This document shows, piece after piece, positions 32,353 to 41,106 of a stretch of 64,000 bases of DNA (positions are counted from its first letter, which is position 1; each line of letters opens with the position of its first letter). The position numbers and the translations under genes are program-made. The stretch comes from Streptomyces klenkii (GTDB lineage: Bacteria; Actinomycetota; Actinomycetes; Streptomycetales; Streptomycetaceae): contig NZ_RBAM01000002.1 of assembly GCF_003626645.1 (NCBI RefSeq), forward strand, positions 620,001 through 684,000, in the 5' to 3' direction. Under the pieces are notes generated by a model. The model was not told where the DNA came from. It made no database searches and worked only from the letters and a program-made list of their open reading frames with translations.

Positions 32353-34152
32353 GTGCCGCACACGCTCGACGCCGCTGCGGTACGCACCTGGTGCGCGCTG
32401 GCCCTCGACGCACTGGGGCGGGCCCGCGAGGAGATCGACGCCATCAACGTCTATCCCGTCCCGGACGGCGACACGGGCACGAACCTGTACCTGACCGTCG
32501 AATCCGCCGCCCGCGCCGTCGACGCGGTCTTCGACGGCCACGCCACCACCGGCCCGGCCTCCCGCCCCACGCTCCCCGACGCCGTCCGCGCCATGGCGCA
32601 CGGCGCCCTCATAGGTGCGCGCGGCAACTCCGGCACGATCCTGGCCCAGCTGCTGCGCGGCATGGCCGAGGTCCTGGCGGCGGACGTAGCGCAGGGCGTA
32701 GACGACGCGGACGCAGAGGGCATGGGGGGCATGGGGGGCCCGGACGACGCCGGGCAGCTGCGCCGCGCCCTGCGGCGGGCCGTCGAGTCCGCCTATGAAG
32801 GCGTCGCCCGCCCCGTCGAAGGCACCATCCTCACCGTCGCCGCGGCCGCGGCGGACGCCGCAGCCGAAGCGCAGGGCGACAGCGCCGCCGTGGCCCGCGC
32901 CGCGGACGAGGCCGCCCGTTCCGCCCTCGCGATGACCCCCGGCCAGCTCGACGCCCTGAGCAGGGCCGGAGTCGTCGACTCCGGCGGCCTGGGCCTCGTG
33001 GAGGTGATCGGAGCCCTCGCCCGGGCCCTGTCCGGCGAGACGGCCCCATGGAGCCCGCGTGGGGCGCGCGCGTGGACGCGTCCCCCCGCCCCGTACCGGC
33101 AGCACCCCGAGCCGGCCCCGCCTCATGCCGAGCCCCCGCCTCATGCCGAGCCCCGGCCCCGGGCCTCCGCCCACGGCCCCATGCCCTGCCCGACCGCCGC
33201 CCCAGGCGGCAGCACCACGCCGGCCTTCGAGGTCATCTACCTCCTCGACGCCGACGACACCGCCATCCCCCGCCTCCGCACCCGCCTCGACGCCCTGGGC
33301 GACTCCCTCGTCGTCGTCGGCGGCGACGGCCTGTGGAACGTCCACGTCCACGTGGACGACGCCGGAGCCGCCGTCGAAGCCGGCATCGACGCGGGCCGCC
33401 CCCACCGCATCCGCATCACGCACTTCGCCGGCTCCGGCGCCACCGCGGCAGCCCCGGGCGAACCGGCCGCGGCCCGTACCCGCGAGCCCGCCCAGCGCGC
33501 CGTCGTGGCGGTCGTCCCCGGCGAGGGCCTCGCCGCCCTGTGCACCGACGCCGGCGCCACCGCCGTCGCGGCCCGCCCCGGGGAGCCCCCCGCCAGCGGC
33601 GAGCTCGTCGACGCCATCCGGCGCGCCAACGCCCGCGAGGTCGTCCTGCTGCCCAACGACCCCGAACTCCAGCACACCGCGGCCGCCGCGGCCGAGCAGG
33701 CACGCGCCGAGGGCGTCCGCGTCGCCCTCATCCCCACCCGCGCCGCCGTCCAGGGCATCGCCGCGCTCGCCGTCCACGAGCCCGCACGCCGCTTCGACGA
33801 GGACGTCGTCGCGATGACCTCCGCCGCGGGCGCCACCCGCTACGCCGAGCTCGCCGTCGCCGAACGGCAGGCCTGGACCATGGCCGGCGTCTGCCAGGCC
33901 GGCGACGTGCTCGGCCTCATCGACGGCGACGTGGTCGTCATCGGCTCCGATCTCGCCGTCACCGCCGGCACCGTCCTCGACCGCATGCTCGCCGCGGGCG
34001 GCGAGATGGTCACCCTCGTCCTCGGTGCCGGCGTCCCGGACGCCGTCGCCGACCGCCTGGAGCGGCACGTACGGGGCGCGCACCTCGCCGTCGACACGGT
34101 CGTCTACCGGGGCGGACAGCAGTCGCCGCCGCTGCTCATCGGCATCGAATGA
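32353..34152 (+). CDS. DAK2/DhaL-domain kinase-like protein (FakA/YloV family)
   Basis: This 599-residue protein has an N-terminal DhaL domain of about 200 residues with INVYPVPDGDTGTNLYLTV near residue 31 (nucleotide-magnesium site) and GARGNSGTILAQLLRG near 93. The C-terminal region (VIYLLDADD, VVGGDGLWNVHVHVDDAGAAVEAG, VVLLPNDPELQHTA) matches FakA-type fatty-acid kinase regulators and YloV proteins. FakA phosphorylates fatty acids held by FakB; whether this one does is unproven. The linker of about residues 230-285 is Pro/His/Ala-rich (PPHAEPPPHAEP) and is built on CATGAGGC/CATGGGGC copies at 33043, 33120, 33138 and 33176. GTG 32353 follows AGGAGG. recG follows. Confidence 0.92.
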   Translation: MPHTLDAAAVRTWCALALDALGRAREEIDAINVYPVPDGDTGTNLYLTVESAARAVDAVFDGHATTGPASRPTLPDAVRAMAHGALIGARGNSGTILAQLLRGMAEVLAADVAQGVDDADAEGMGGMGGPDDAGQLRRALRRAVESAYEGVARPVEGTILTVAAAAADAAAEAQGDSAAVARAADEAARSALAMTPGQLDALSRAGVVDSGGLGLVEVIGALARALSGETAPWSPRGARAWTRPPAPYRQHPEPAPPHAEPPPHAEPRPRASAHGPMPCPTAAPGGSTTPAFEVIYLLDADDTAIPRLRTRLDALGDSLVVVGGDGLWNVHVHVDDAGAAVEAGIDAGRPHRIRITHFAGSGATAAAPGEPAAARTREPAQRAVVAVVPGEGLAALCTDAGATAVAARPGEPPASGELVDAIRRANAREVVLLPNDPELQHTAAAAAEQARAEGVRVALIPTRAAVQGIAALAVHEPARRFDEDVVAMTSAAGATRYAELAVAERQAWTMAGVCQAGDVLGLIDGDVVVIGSDLAVTAGTVLDRMLAAGGEMVTLVLGAGVPDAVADRLERHVRGAHLAVDTVVYRGGQQSPPLLIGIE

Positions 34153-34247
34153 CCCCATGGACGACCCCATCGAATGACCCCGGTGACACGGCTCGGACGA
34201 CGGCGGACGGCGCCGCGTGACGCGGCCTGTCAGTGCCGTGGTGTGCA

Positions 34248-36506
34248 ATGGGACCCGTGCCCGCGCTTCATGAACCCCTGAAGAAGATCCTCGGCGGCAG
34301 CACCGCGAAGGTGATGGCCGAGCACCTCGACCTGCACACGGCCGGCGATCTGCTGCACCATTACCCGCGCCGCTACGCCGAGCGCGGTGAGCTGACCCGC
34401 CTCGCGGACCTGCCGCTGGACGAGCACGTCACCGTCGTCGCCCAGGTCGCCAAGGCCGCCATGAAGACCTTCAACCACGGCAAGGGCGTCCGCCTGGAGG
34501 TCGTCGTCACCGACGGCAGCGGCTCCCTGACGCTCGTCTTCTTCGGCCGCGGCGCCTACGCGCGGGAGAAGGAGCTGATCCCCGGCCGCCGCGGCATGTT
34601 CGCGGGCAAGGTCTCCGTCTTCAACCGCACCCGCCAGCTCCTCCACCCCGACTACGAGCTCCTGGACCGCGACAGCGGAGCCGACGCGGCCGAGGCCTTC
34701 GCGGGCCGCCTGCTGCCGATCTACCCCGCCTGCAAGCAGTTCCAGTCGTGGAAGCTCACCAAGGCCGTCGACACCCTGCTGGACCTCTTCGAGGCCGAGC
34801 AGTGGCAGGGCCTCACCGACCCGCTGCCCCCGTCCCTGCGCGACGGCCGCGGCCTCGCGGAGCTCCCCGACGCCTTCCGCAAGGTCCACCGGCCCCGCAC
34901 CAAGGCCGACATCGACGACGCCAGAGCCCGCCTGAAGTGGGACGAGGCGTTCGTCCTCCAGGTCGCCCTCGCCCGCCGCCGGCACGCCGACTCCCAGCTG
35001 CCCGCCGTCGCCCGCAAACCCGTGGCCGGCGGCATCCTCGACGCCTTCGACGCCAAGTTGCCCTTCACCCTCACCGAGGGCCAGCGCACCGTCTCGGCGG
35101 AGATCTTCGACGACCTGGCCACTGAGCACCCCATGCACCGCCTCCTTCAAGGAGAGGTCGGCTCCGGCAAAACCATGGTGGCGCTGCGCGCCATGCTCGG
35201 CGTCGTCGACGCGGGCGGCCAGGCCGCCATGCTCGCTCCCACCGAAGTGCTCGCCCAGCAGCACCACCGCTCCGTCGTCGAGATGATGGGGGAGCTCGCC
35301 GAGGGCGGCATGCTCGGCGGCGCCGAGCGCAGCACCAAGGTCGTGCTGCTCACGGGCTCCATGGGGACGGCGGCCCGGCGGCAGGCGCTGCTCGACCTCG
35401 TCACCGGCGAAGCCGGCATCGTCATCGGCACCCACGCCCTCATCGAGGACAAGGTGCAGTTCCACGACCTCGGCCTGGTCGTCGTGGACGAGCAGCACCG
35501 CTTCGGCGTCGAGCAGCGGGACGCCCTCCGTTCCAAGGGCAAGCAGCCGCCGCACCTCCTGGTGATGACGGCGACCCCCATTCCGCGCACCGTCGCCATG
35601 ACCGTCTTCGGAGACCTGGAAACCTCCGTCCTGGACCAGCTGCCCGCCGGCCGCTCGCCCATCGCCACCCACGTGGTGCCCGCGAAGGACAAGCCCCACT
35701 TCCTCGCGCGCACCTGGGAGCGGGTTCGCGAGGAGATCGAGGGCGGGCACCAGGCGTACGTGGTCTGCCCCCGCATCGGCGACGACCTGGGGGAGGAGAA
35801 CGGCACCAAGACGGCCGCGAAGCGCGGCGCCGGTGGTTCCGGCGGCACCAAGGGCGACGCCGAGCAGGCCGCCGAGGGAGACGGCGAGCGGCGCCCGCCC
35901 CTCGCGGTCGTGGATGTCGCAGAACAGCTCACCAAGGGGCCCCTGAAGGGGCTCCGCGTGGAGGTGCTGCACGGCCGCATGCAGCCCGAGGCGAAGGACG
36001 ACGTGATGCGCCGCTTCGCCGCCGGCGAGGTGGACGTCCTGGTCGCCACGACCGTCATCGAGGTCGGTGTGAACGTGCCGAACTCCACCGTCATGGTGAT
36101 CATGGACGCGGACCGGTTCGGGGTCTCCCAGCTCCACCAGCTCCGCGGCCGCGTCGGCCGCGGCTCCGCCCCGGGCCTGTGCCTGCTCGTCACCGACGCC
36201 CCCGAGGCGAGCCCCGCCCGCGCCCGCCTCGCCGCCGTCGCGGGCACGCTGGACGGCTTCGAGCTGTCCCGCATCGACCTCGAACAGCGCCGTGAGGGCG
36301 ACGTTCTCGGCCAGGCCCAGTCCGGCGTGCGCTCGTCCCTGCGCATGCTCGCCGTCATCGACGACGAGGAGATCATCGCCGCGGCCCGCGAGGAGGCCGC
36401 CGCGGTCGTCGCCGCCGATCCGGAGCTGGAGGGGCTCCCCGAGCTGCGCACCGCCCTGGACGCCCTGCTGGATGAGGAGCGCGAGCAGTACCTGGACAAG
36501 GGCTGA
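34248..36506 (+). CDS. recG: ATP-dependent DNA helicase RecG
   Basis: This protein of about 752 residues remodels stalled replication forks and Holliday junctions. It has an N-terminal wedge/OB part (MKTFNHGKGVRLEVVVTDGSGSLTLVFFG), Walker A GEVGSGKTMVAL near residue 304, APTEVLAQQH, DEQHRFG (motif II) near 415, TATPIPRT and QLRGRVGRGSAPG in the second RecA-like domain. A Lys/Gly/Glu-rich insert of about 35 residues (nt 35800-35905) sits within the second helicase domain. The start is uncertain: ATG 34248 or GTG 34257. Confidence 0.95.
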   Translation: MGPVPALHEPLKKILGGSTAKVMAEHLDLHTAGDLLHHYPRRYAERGELTRLADLPLDEHVTVVAQVAKAAMKTFNHGKGVRLEVVVTDGSGSLTLVFFGRGAYAREKELIPGRRGMFAGKVSVFNRTRQLLHPDYELLDRDSGADAAEAFAGRLLPIYPACKQFQSWKLTKAVDTLLDLFEAEQWQGLTDPLPPSLRDGRGLAELPDAFRKVHRPRTKADIDDARARLKWDEAFVLQVALARRRHADSQLPAVARKPVAGGILDAFDAKLPFTLTEGQRTVSAEIFDDLATEHPMHRLLQGEVGSGKTMVALRAMLGVVDAGGQAAMLAPTEVLAQQHHRSVVEMMGELAEGGMLGGAERSTKVVLLTGSMGTAARRQALLDLVTGEAGIVIGTHALIEDKVQFHDLGLVVVDEQHRFGVEQRDALRSKGKQPPHLLVMTATPIPRTVAMTVFGDLETSVLDQLPAGRSPIATHVVPAKDKPHFLARTWERVREEIEGGHQAYVVCPRIGDDLGEENGTKTAAKRGAGGSGGTKGDAEQAAEGDGERRPPLAVVDVAEQLTKGPLKGLRVEVLHGRMQPEAKDDVMRRFAAGEVDVLVATTVIEVGVNVPNSTVMVIMDADRFGVSQLHQLRGRVGRGSAPGLCLLVTDAPEASPARARLAAVAGTLDGFELSRIDLEQRREGDVLGQAQSGVRSSLRMLAVIDDEEIIAAAREEAAAVVAADPELEGLPELRTALDALLDEEREQYLDKG

Positions 36507-36546
36507 CGTACGGCCTGTGACGTACGTACGGCCAGTGACGTATGGC
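36504..36546. repeat. Short TGACGTACGG repeats after recG
   Basis: Three units, TGACGTACGGCC, TGACGTACGTACGGCC and TGACGTATGGC, follow each other from the recG stop codon (TGA is the first three bases). They are too short for a hairpin terminator; no other feature explains them. Confidence 0.6.
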
Positions 36547-36742
36547 TGAGGGAGCGCGGTGCCGCGCACACCGCGCCGGACCGGCAAGCAGGCGTCCCGG
36601 CCTCCGTGGAGCCCCTCGTCAAAGGTCCCGCGGAGGCGCTCGCCGGGCGCCGACGCCCTAGGCTGAAGGGGCGGCGCCCCGACCGGCCGACTGTCAGGCC
36701 GCCGCCGCTCCGTCACACCGTCGCGAAGGACCGAGGACCTCA

Positions 36743-37342
36743 ATGACCCGCGTGATCGCCGGCACCGCCGGCGGACGCCGCCTCGCCGTGCCGCCCGGCA
36801 CCGGCACCCGCCCCACCTCCGACCGGGCGCGCGAGGGCCTGTTCTCCACCCTGGAGTCGCTCCTGGGCACCCTCCACGGCACCCGCGTCCTCGACCTGTA
36901 CGGCGGTTCGGGCGCGGTCGGCCTGGAGGCGCTCTCGCGCGGCGCCGCGCACGTCCTGCTGGTGGAGTCCGACGCCCGCGCGGTGCGGACCATCCGGGAG
37001 AACGTCCGCACCCTCGGCCTCCCCGGAGCCGAAGTCCGCGCCGGCAAGGCCGAGCAGACCGTCGCCGGACCCGCGCCCGCCGCCCCGTACGACGTGGTCT
37101 TCCTGGACCCGCCCTACGCCGTCACCGACGAGGCGCTCCGCGAGATTCTCCTCACACTCCGTACCGGAGGGTGGCTTGCCGACGATGTGCTGGTCACCGT
37201 GGAGCGGAGCACCAGAGGCGGGGAATTCCCCTGGCCGGACGGCTTCGAGGCACTGAGGGCCCGTCGCTACGGCGAGGGGACGCTTTGGTACGGTCGCGCC
37301 GCCTCGACGTGCGCCGAAGAGACATCTCCCCGCGCGTCATGA
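36743..37342 (+). CDS. rsmD: 16S rRNA (guanine966-N2)-methyltransferase RsmD
   Basis: This 199-residue SAM-dependent enzyme methylates G966 of 16S rRNA. Motifs are [17 protein letters not shown] and [13 protein letters not shown] at the start, [19 protein letters not shown] near residue 50 (SAM site) and [10 protein letters not shown] near 119 (catalytic NPPY/DPPY). The start ATG 36743 follows GAGGA. coaD begins 26 bp after its stop, a very common pairing in bacteria. Confidence 0.96.
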   Translation: MTRVIAGTAGGRRLAVPPGTGTRPTSDRAREGLFSTLESLLGTLHGTRVLDLYGGSGAVGLEALSRGAAHVLLVESDARAVRTIRENVRTLGLPGAEVRAGKAEQTVAGPAPAAPYDVVFLDPPYAVTDEALREILLTLRTGGWLADDVLVTVERSTRGGEFPWPDGFEALRARRYGEGTLWYGRAASTCAEETSPRAS

Positions 37343-37368
37343 ATGGACCGGAGAGCGAGGAGACACCG

Positions 37369-37848
37369 TTGCGCCGCGCCGTCTGTCCGGGGTCGTTCGA
37401 CCCCGTCACCAATGGACACCTCGACATCATCGCCCGCGCTTCCAGGCTGTACGACGTCGTCCACGTCGCAGTGATGATCAACCAGTCGAAGCAGGGCCTG
37501 TTCACGGTCGAGGAGCGGATAGACCTGCTCCGCCGGGTCACGGCCGAGTACGGGAACGTGAAGGTCGAGTCCTTCCACGGCCTGCTCGTCGACTTCTGCA
37601 AGCAGCGCGACATCCCCGCCATCGTCAAGGGGCTGCGGGCGGTCAGCGACTTCGACTACGAGCTCCAGATGGCCCAGATGAACAACGGGCTCTCGGGCGT
37701 GGAGACCCTGTTCGTCCCCACCAACCCGACGTACAGCTTCCTGTCGTCCAGCCTGGTCAAGGAGGTCGCGGCCTGGGGCGGCGACGTCTCCCACCTGGTG
37801 CCCCCGCTGGTGCTGGAAGCGCTCACGCAACGCCTCGGCGAGCGCTGA
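37369..37848 (+). CDS. coaD: Phosphopantetheine adenylyltransferase
   Basis: This 159-residue nucleotidyltransferase makes dephospho-CoA from 4'-phosphopantetheine and ATP. It begins [24 protein letters not shown], with the TxGH motif, and has [19 protein letters not shown] and [19 protein letters not shown] 37369 is chosen over ATG 37339 because GAGGAG lies 6 bp upstream and the protein then starts at the family's first conserved residue. It is co-transcribed with rsmD. Confidence 0.96.
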   Translation: MRRAVCPGSFDPVTNGHLDIIARASRLYDVVHVAVMINQSKQGLFTVEERIDLLRRVTAEYGNVKVESFHGLLVDFCKQRDIPAIVKGLRAVSDFDYELQMAQMNNGLSGVETLFVPTNPTYSFLSSSLVKEVAAWGGDVSHLVPPLVLEALTQRLGER

Positions 37849-37945
37849 CGCCCACCCCTCCGCCGGCGGCTGTCGGGCGGGGCCCGACTGCCCGTACAGT
37901 CGTCCCCGTTCGTGTCGTCCGGCAGAAGAAAGTGGCGAGCGCCAG

Positions 37946-39064
37946 GTGGACGTCCAGAAGAAGCTCGACGAGATCGTCGCGACCGTCACCGCCGCACGGT
38001 CCATGCCGATGTCCGCCTCATGCGTCATCAACCGCGCCGAGCTGCTCGCCCTCCTCGAGGAGCTCCGTGCCGGGATGCCGGGGTCGCTCGCCCGCGCGCA
38101 GGAAGTGATCGGCGACCGCGAACAGCTGGTCGCCGAGGCTCGCGAGGAGGCCGAGCGGATCATCGAGTCCGCTCGGGCCCACCGCGGATCGCTGATCTCC
38201 GACACCGAGGTCGCCCGGCAGTCCCAGGAGGAGGCCGACCGCATCCTCGCGGAGGCCCGCCGACAGGCCGAGGAGGTCCGCACCGAGGCCGACGACTACG
38301 TCGACAGCAAGCTCGCCAACTTCGAGGTCGTCCTCACCAAGACCATCGGATCCGTCGACCGGGGACGCGAGAAGCTCCTGGGACGCACGGGGGAGGGCGG
38401 CGGCCAGGGCGACCCCGGCGGGGACGCCCCGGAGCCCAGCTCCGACCCGCGCGTCCAGCGGCAGCAGGCCGACGCCTACGTCGACGCCAAGCTGGGCGCC
38501 GTCTCGGCGGTCCTGAGCAAGACGCTGGAGGCCGTCGGCCGCGGCCGCGAGAAGCTCCTCGGCGCCCGCCCCGCCGACGAGCTGGGCGCCCACATGGCCG
38601 CCCAGGACGGCCTCCGCGCCGCTCACCCCACCAGCGACGCCGACTTCCTCGCCGGACTGGCCGCGCCCCAGGCGCCGGCCGCACCGGAGCCGGCGGCGGC
38701 CGCGCACGGGGCGCCTCATGCCGCGCCTCATGCGGGCGGCTACGACGGCTACTACGAGCCCCAGGCCTACCAGCCGGACCCGTACACCTATCAGCAGCAG
38801 TACGGGGCGGACAGCGGCTCCCACGGGCAGCAGCAGCCGGACCCGTACGCGGTCCAGAGCGGCTACCAGCAGGCCGACCCCTACGCCTGGCCCGCCCACG
38901 CTCAAGGAGACGGCTACGGGGCCGCCCAGGGCGGCTACGAGCCCCAGCAGCACCAGCCCGCCCAGAGCCCGCCCCATGCGGGCGGCGCCCTGGACGAGAC
39001 GAGCCTCTTCGACACCTCGATGATCGACCTGGAACAGCTCCGCAGGTACGAGCAGGGCCGCTGA
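37946..39064 (+). CDS. Coiled-coil DivIVA-like/cell division-associated protein
   Basis: This 372-residue protein begins MDVQKKLDEIVATVTAARSMPMSASCVINRAELL. It continues with long charged helices, REEAERIIESARAHRG and EEADRILAEARRQAEEVRTEADDYVDSKLANFEVVL, that look like coiled coil of the DivIVA/ATP-synthase-b type. A second, shorter copy of the DAYVDAKLGAVSAVLSKTLEAVGRGREKLLG stretch occurs (compare DDYVDSKLANFEVVLTKTIGSVDRGREKLLG), so there is an internal duplication. The last 115 residues are Gln/Tyr/Pro-rich. Copies of the CATGAGGC motif lie at 38015, 38713, 38725 and 38971 (CATGGGGC). The exact function is unknown; homologues lie next to coaD in Streptomyces. Confidence 0.85.
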   Translation: MDVQKKLDEIVATVTAARSMPMSASCVINRAELLALLEELRAGMPGSLARAQEVIGDREQLVAEAREEAERIIESARAHRGSLISDTEVARQSQEEADRILAEARRQAEEVRTEADDYVDSKLANFEVVLTKTIGSVDRGREKLLGRTGEGGGQGDPGGDAPEPSSDPRVQRQQADAYVDAKLGAVSAVLSKTLEAVGRGREKLLGARPADELGAHMAAQDGLRAAHPTSDADFLAGLAAPQAPAAPEPAAAAHGAPHAAPHAGGYDGYYEPQAYQPDPYTYQQQYGADSGSHGQQQPDPYAVQSGYQQADPYAWPAHAQGDGYGAAQGGYEPQQHQPAQSPPHAGGALDETSLFDTSMIDLEQLRRYEQGR

Positions 39065-39120
39065 CCGCACGGGGCGGGCTCCGGCCCGCCGGTGCCTGAT
39101 CAGCCGCCTCATGCGGCCGA

Positions 39121-39150
39121 TTGGGTCTACGGCGACCCGTCCAGTATCCT
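39121..39150 (+). promoter_or_regulatory. Candidate promoter of the DUF177-rpmF-rnc operon
   Basis: TTGGGT (39121-39126) and TATCCT (39145-39150) are separated by 18 bp. A start of transcription near 39157 would place the GTG at 39167 close to the 5' end and the conserved protein start near 39245 behind a leader. A CATGAGGC-type copy (39106) lies just upstream. Confidence 0.5.
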
Positions 39151-39166
39151 GGCTCTTCGGTCGCGT

Positions 39167-39874
39167 GTGCATTCGCGATCTCGGCTGCCCGCATCCCTTG
39201 CGGCCGCAGGGCCGCCGTTACCGCAGCGTAGAAAGCAGGAAGCCCTGAACGCCCGCCTCGATCACCGTTCTCCTCTCGTGTTCGACACACGCGAGCTGGG
39301 GCGGCGTCCCGGTGCGCTGAAGCGGCACTCCCGCTCCGTCCCGGCCCCCGATCACCTCGGTATCGAGGTCATCTCCGTGGCCGAGGGCGCGACCGTCGAG
39401 CTCGACCTCCGACTGGAGTCGGTCATGGAAGGGGTGCTTGTCACAGGCACCGCCCGTGCGCCGCTCACCGGGGAGTGCGTAAGGTGTCTGGAGCCGCTCG
39501 AGCGAGAGCTCGAAGTGGACTTCCAGGAGATGTACTCCTACCCCGACGCCGATGACCGGAGCCGCCCCGCGGATACCGGCGACGACGCCGAGGAAGACGA
39601 AGAGGACACGCTCTTTCTCGAGGCCGACTTGCTCGACCTCGAACCCGTGCTGCGCGACGCGGTGGTGCTCGCACTGCCGCTGCAGCCGGTGTGCCAGGAA
39701 GACTGCCCCGGCCTGTGCTCCGAATGCGGCGCACGGCTGGCGGACGACCCGGACCACCACCACGAGACCGTCGACATCCGTTGGGCGGCACTGCAGGGAC
39801 TCGCCGGTTCCGACCAGGACGGCGAGAAGGACAACGCACCCCGCTCCGGCGGGGATGACTCACAGGAGAAGTAG
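39167..39874 (+). CDS. DUF177/YceD family protein
   Basis: This protein (235 residues from GTG 39167) is of the YceD/DUF177 family, which accompanies rpmF in most bacteria and has been linked to 23S rRNA maturation in some. It has [33 protein letters not shown] near the middle and the conserved [25 protein letters not shown] near the end, which can bind zinc. The family-like part begins at [23 protein letters not shown] (CTG 39245), which has AGGA upstream, so the true start may be a rare CTG. rpmF follows after 2 bp. Confidence 0.88.
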   Translation: MHSRSRLPASLAAAGPPLPQRRKQEALNARLDHRSPLVFDTRELGRRPGALKRHSRSVPAPDHLGIEVISVAEGATVELDLRLESVMEGVLVTGTARAPLTGECVRCLEPLERELEVDFQEMYSYPDADDRSRPADTGDDAEEDEEDTLFLEADLLDLEPVLRDAVVLALPLQPVCQEDCPGLCSECGARLADDPDHHHETVDIRWAALQGLAGSDQDGEKDNAPRSGGDDSQEK

Positions 39875-39876
39875 CC

Positions 39877-40050
39877 GTGGCTGTTCCGAAGCGGAAGATG
39901 TCGCGCAGCAACACGCGCCACCGCCGGTCGCAGTGGAAGGCTGCGGTCACCCCCCTGGTGGCGTGCGAGCGCTGCCACGAGCCGAAGCAGCAGCACATCG
40001 CGTGCCCGAGCTGCGGCACCTACAACAAGCGCCAGGTCCTCGAGGTCTGA
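39877..40050 (+). CDS. rpmF: 50S ribosomal protein L32
   Basis: This 57-residue protein ([22 protein letters not shown]) has a zinc-ribbon with CERC and CPSC pairs. The start is GTG 39877, 2 bp after the DUF177 stop. rnc follows after 19 bp, the conserved actinobacterial order DUF177-rpmF-rnc. Confidence 0.98.
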   Translation: MAVPKRKMSRSNTRHRRSQWKAAVTPLVACERCHEPKQQHIACPSCGTYNKRQVLEV

Positions 40051-40069
40051 TCGGCGGGTGACAGGCTTC

Positions 40070-40951
40070 ATGTCAGACGCCACTACGCCGAAGAGGGCGC
40101 CGGCGGACACGGCCTCGTCTCACACGCTTCTGGAAGGGCGGCTCGGGTACAAACTCGAGACCGCCCTTCTGGTGCGTGCGCTGACCCACCGTTCCTACGC
40201 GTACGAGAACGGCGGTCTGCCGACCAACGAGCGCCTGGAGTTCCTCGGGGACTCCGTGCTGGGCCTCGTGGTCACGGACACGCTCTACCGCATCCACCCC
40301 GACCTGCCCGAGGGCCAGCTCGCCAAGCTGCGCGCCGCGGTGGTCAACTCCCGTGCACTGGCGGAGGTCGGCCGCGGGCTCGACCTCGGTTCCTTCATCC
40401 GGCTCGGCCGCGGTGAAGAGGGCACGGGAGGCCGCAACAAGGCGTCCATCCTCGCGGACACCCTTGAAGCGGTGATCGGTGCGGTCTACCTCGACCAGGG
40501 CCTGGAGGCCGCTGCCGAGCTCGTGCACCGGCTCTTCGATCCCCTGATCGAGAAGTCCTCGAACCTCGGCGCCGGCCTGGACTGGAAGACCAGCCTCCAG
40601 GAACTGACCGCGACGGAGGGTCTCGGCGTGCCCGAGTACCTGGTCTCCGAGACCGGTCCCGACCACGAGAAGACCTTCACGGCTGCTGCCCGCGTCGGTG
40701 GTGTCGCGTACGGCACCGGCACCGGCCGCAGCAAGAAGGAAGCGGAGCAGCAGGCGGCCGAGGCCGCCTGGCGCGCCATCCATGAGGCGGCTGAAGCACG
40801 CGCTGCTGCCGCCCAGAAGGCCGAGGCCGCCCAGGCTGACGCCGGTAAGGCTGACGCCAGCAAGGCCGACGCCGGTAAGGCTGAAGCCGCCCAGGCCGAC
40901 GCCGAGGAGCGGGCCGGGGCCGAAGCGCCCGAGGCCGGCACCGCATCCTGA
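40070..40951 (+). CDS. rnc: Ribonuclease III (AbsB in S. coelicolor)
   Basis: This 293-residue enzyme cuts double-stranded RNA and, in S. coelicolor, is needed globally for antibiotic production (absB). The signature [15 protein letters not shown] is near residue 54 and a second metal-site region [20 protein letters not shown] near 124. The dsRNA-binding domain follows ([33 protein letters not shown]). The last 50 residues are Ala/Lys/Asp repeats ([28 protein letters not shown]), probably disordered. ATG 40070 is chosen; GTG 40058 is also in frame. mutM follows beyond a terminator-like hairpin. Confidence 0.96.
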   Translation: MSDATTPKRAPADTASSHTLLEGRLGYKLETALLVRALTHRSYAYENGGLPTNERLEFLGDSVLGLVVTDTLYRIHPDLPEGQLAKLRAAVVNSRALAEVGRGLDLGSFIRLGRGEEGTGGRNKASILADTLEAVIGAVYLDQGLEAAAELVHRLFDPLIEKSSNLGAGLDWKTSLQELTATEGLGVPEYLVSETGPDHEKTFTAAARVGGVAYGTGTGRSKKEAEQQAAEAAWRAIHEAAEARAAAAQKAEAAQADAGKADASKADAGKAEAAQADAEERAGAEAPEAGTAS

Positions 40952-40966
40952 CGCGCACATCCCCGG

Positions 40967-41002
40967 ACGCCGGGCGGGCCTGACTCCAGGCCCGCCCGGC
41001 GT
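40967..41002 (+). terminator. rnc terminator
   Basis: ACGCCGGGCGGGCCTG pairs perfectly with its complement around the loop ACTC, giving a 16-bp stem 16 bp past the rnc stop. It suggests that mutM has its own promoter in the following 100 bp, where two GCCCCATG copies (41069, 41084) lie. Confidence 0.9.
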
Positions 41003-41106
41003 TCGGCGAATGCGCCGCCTTACGCGAGCAGCCGCCGTACGCGAGTACCGGCATCCGGAGTACCGGCCGCCCCATGCGCGGCCGCCCCATGCGCTGGAGG
41101 AGCACC

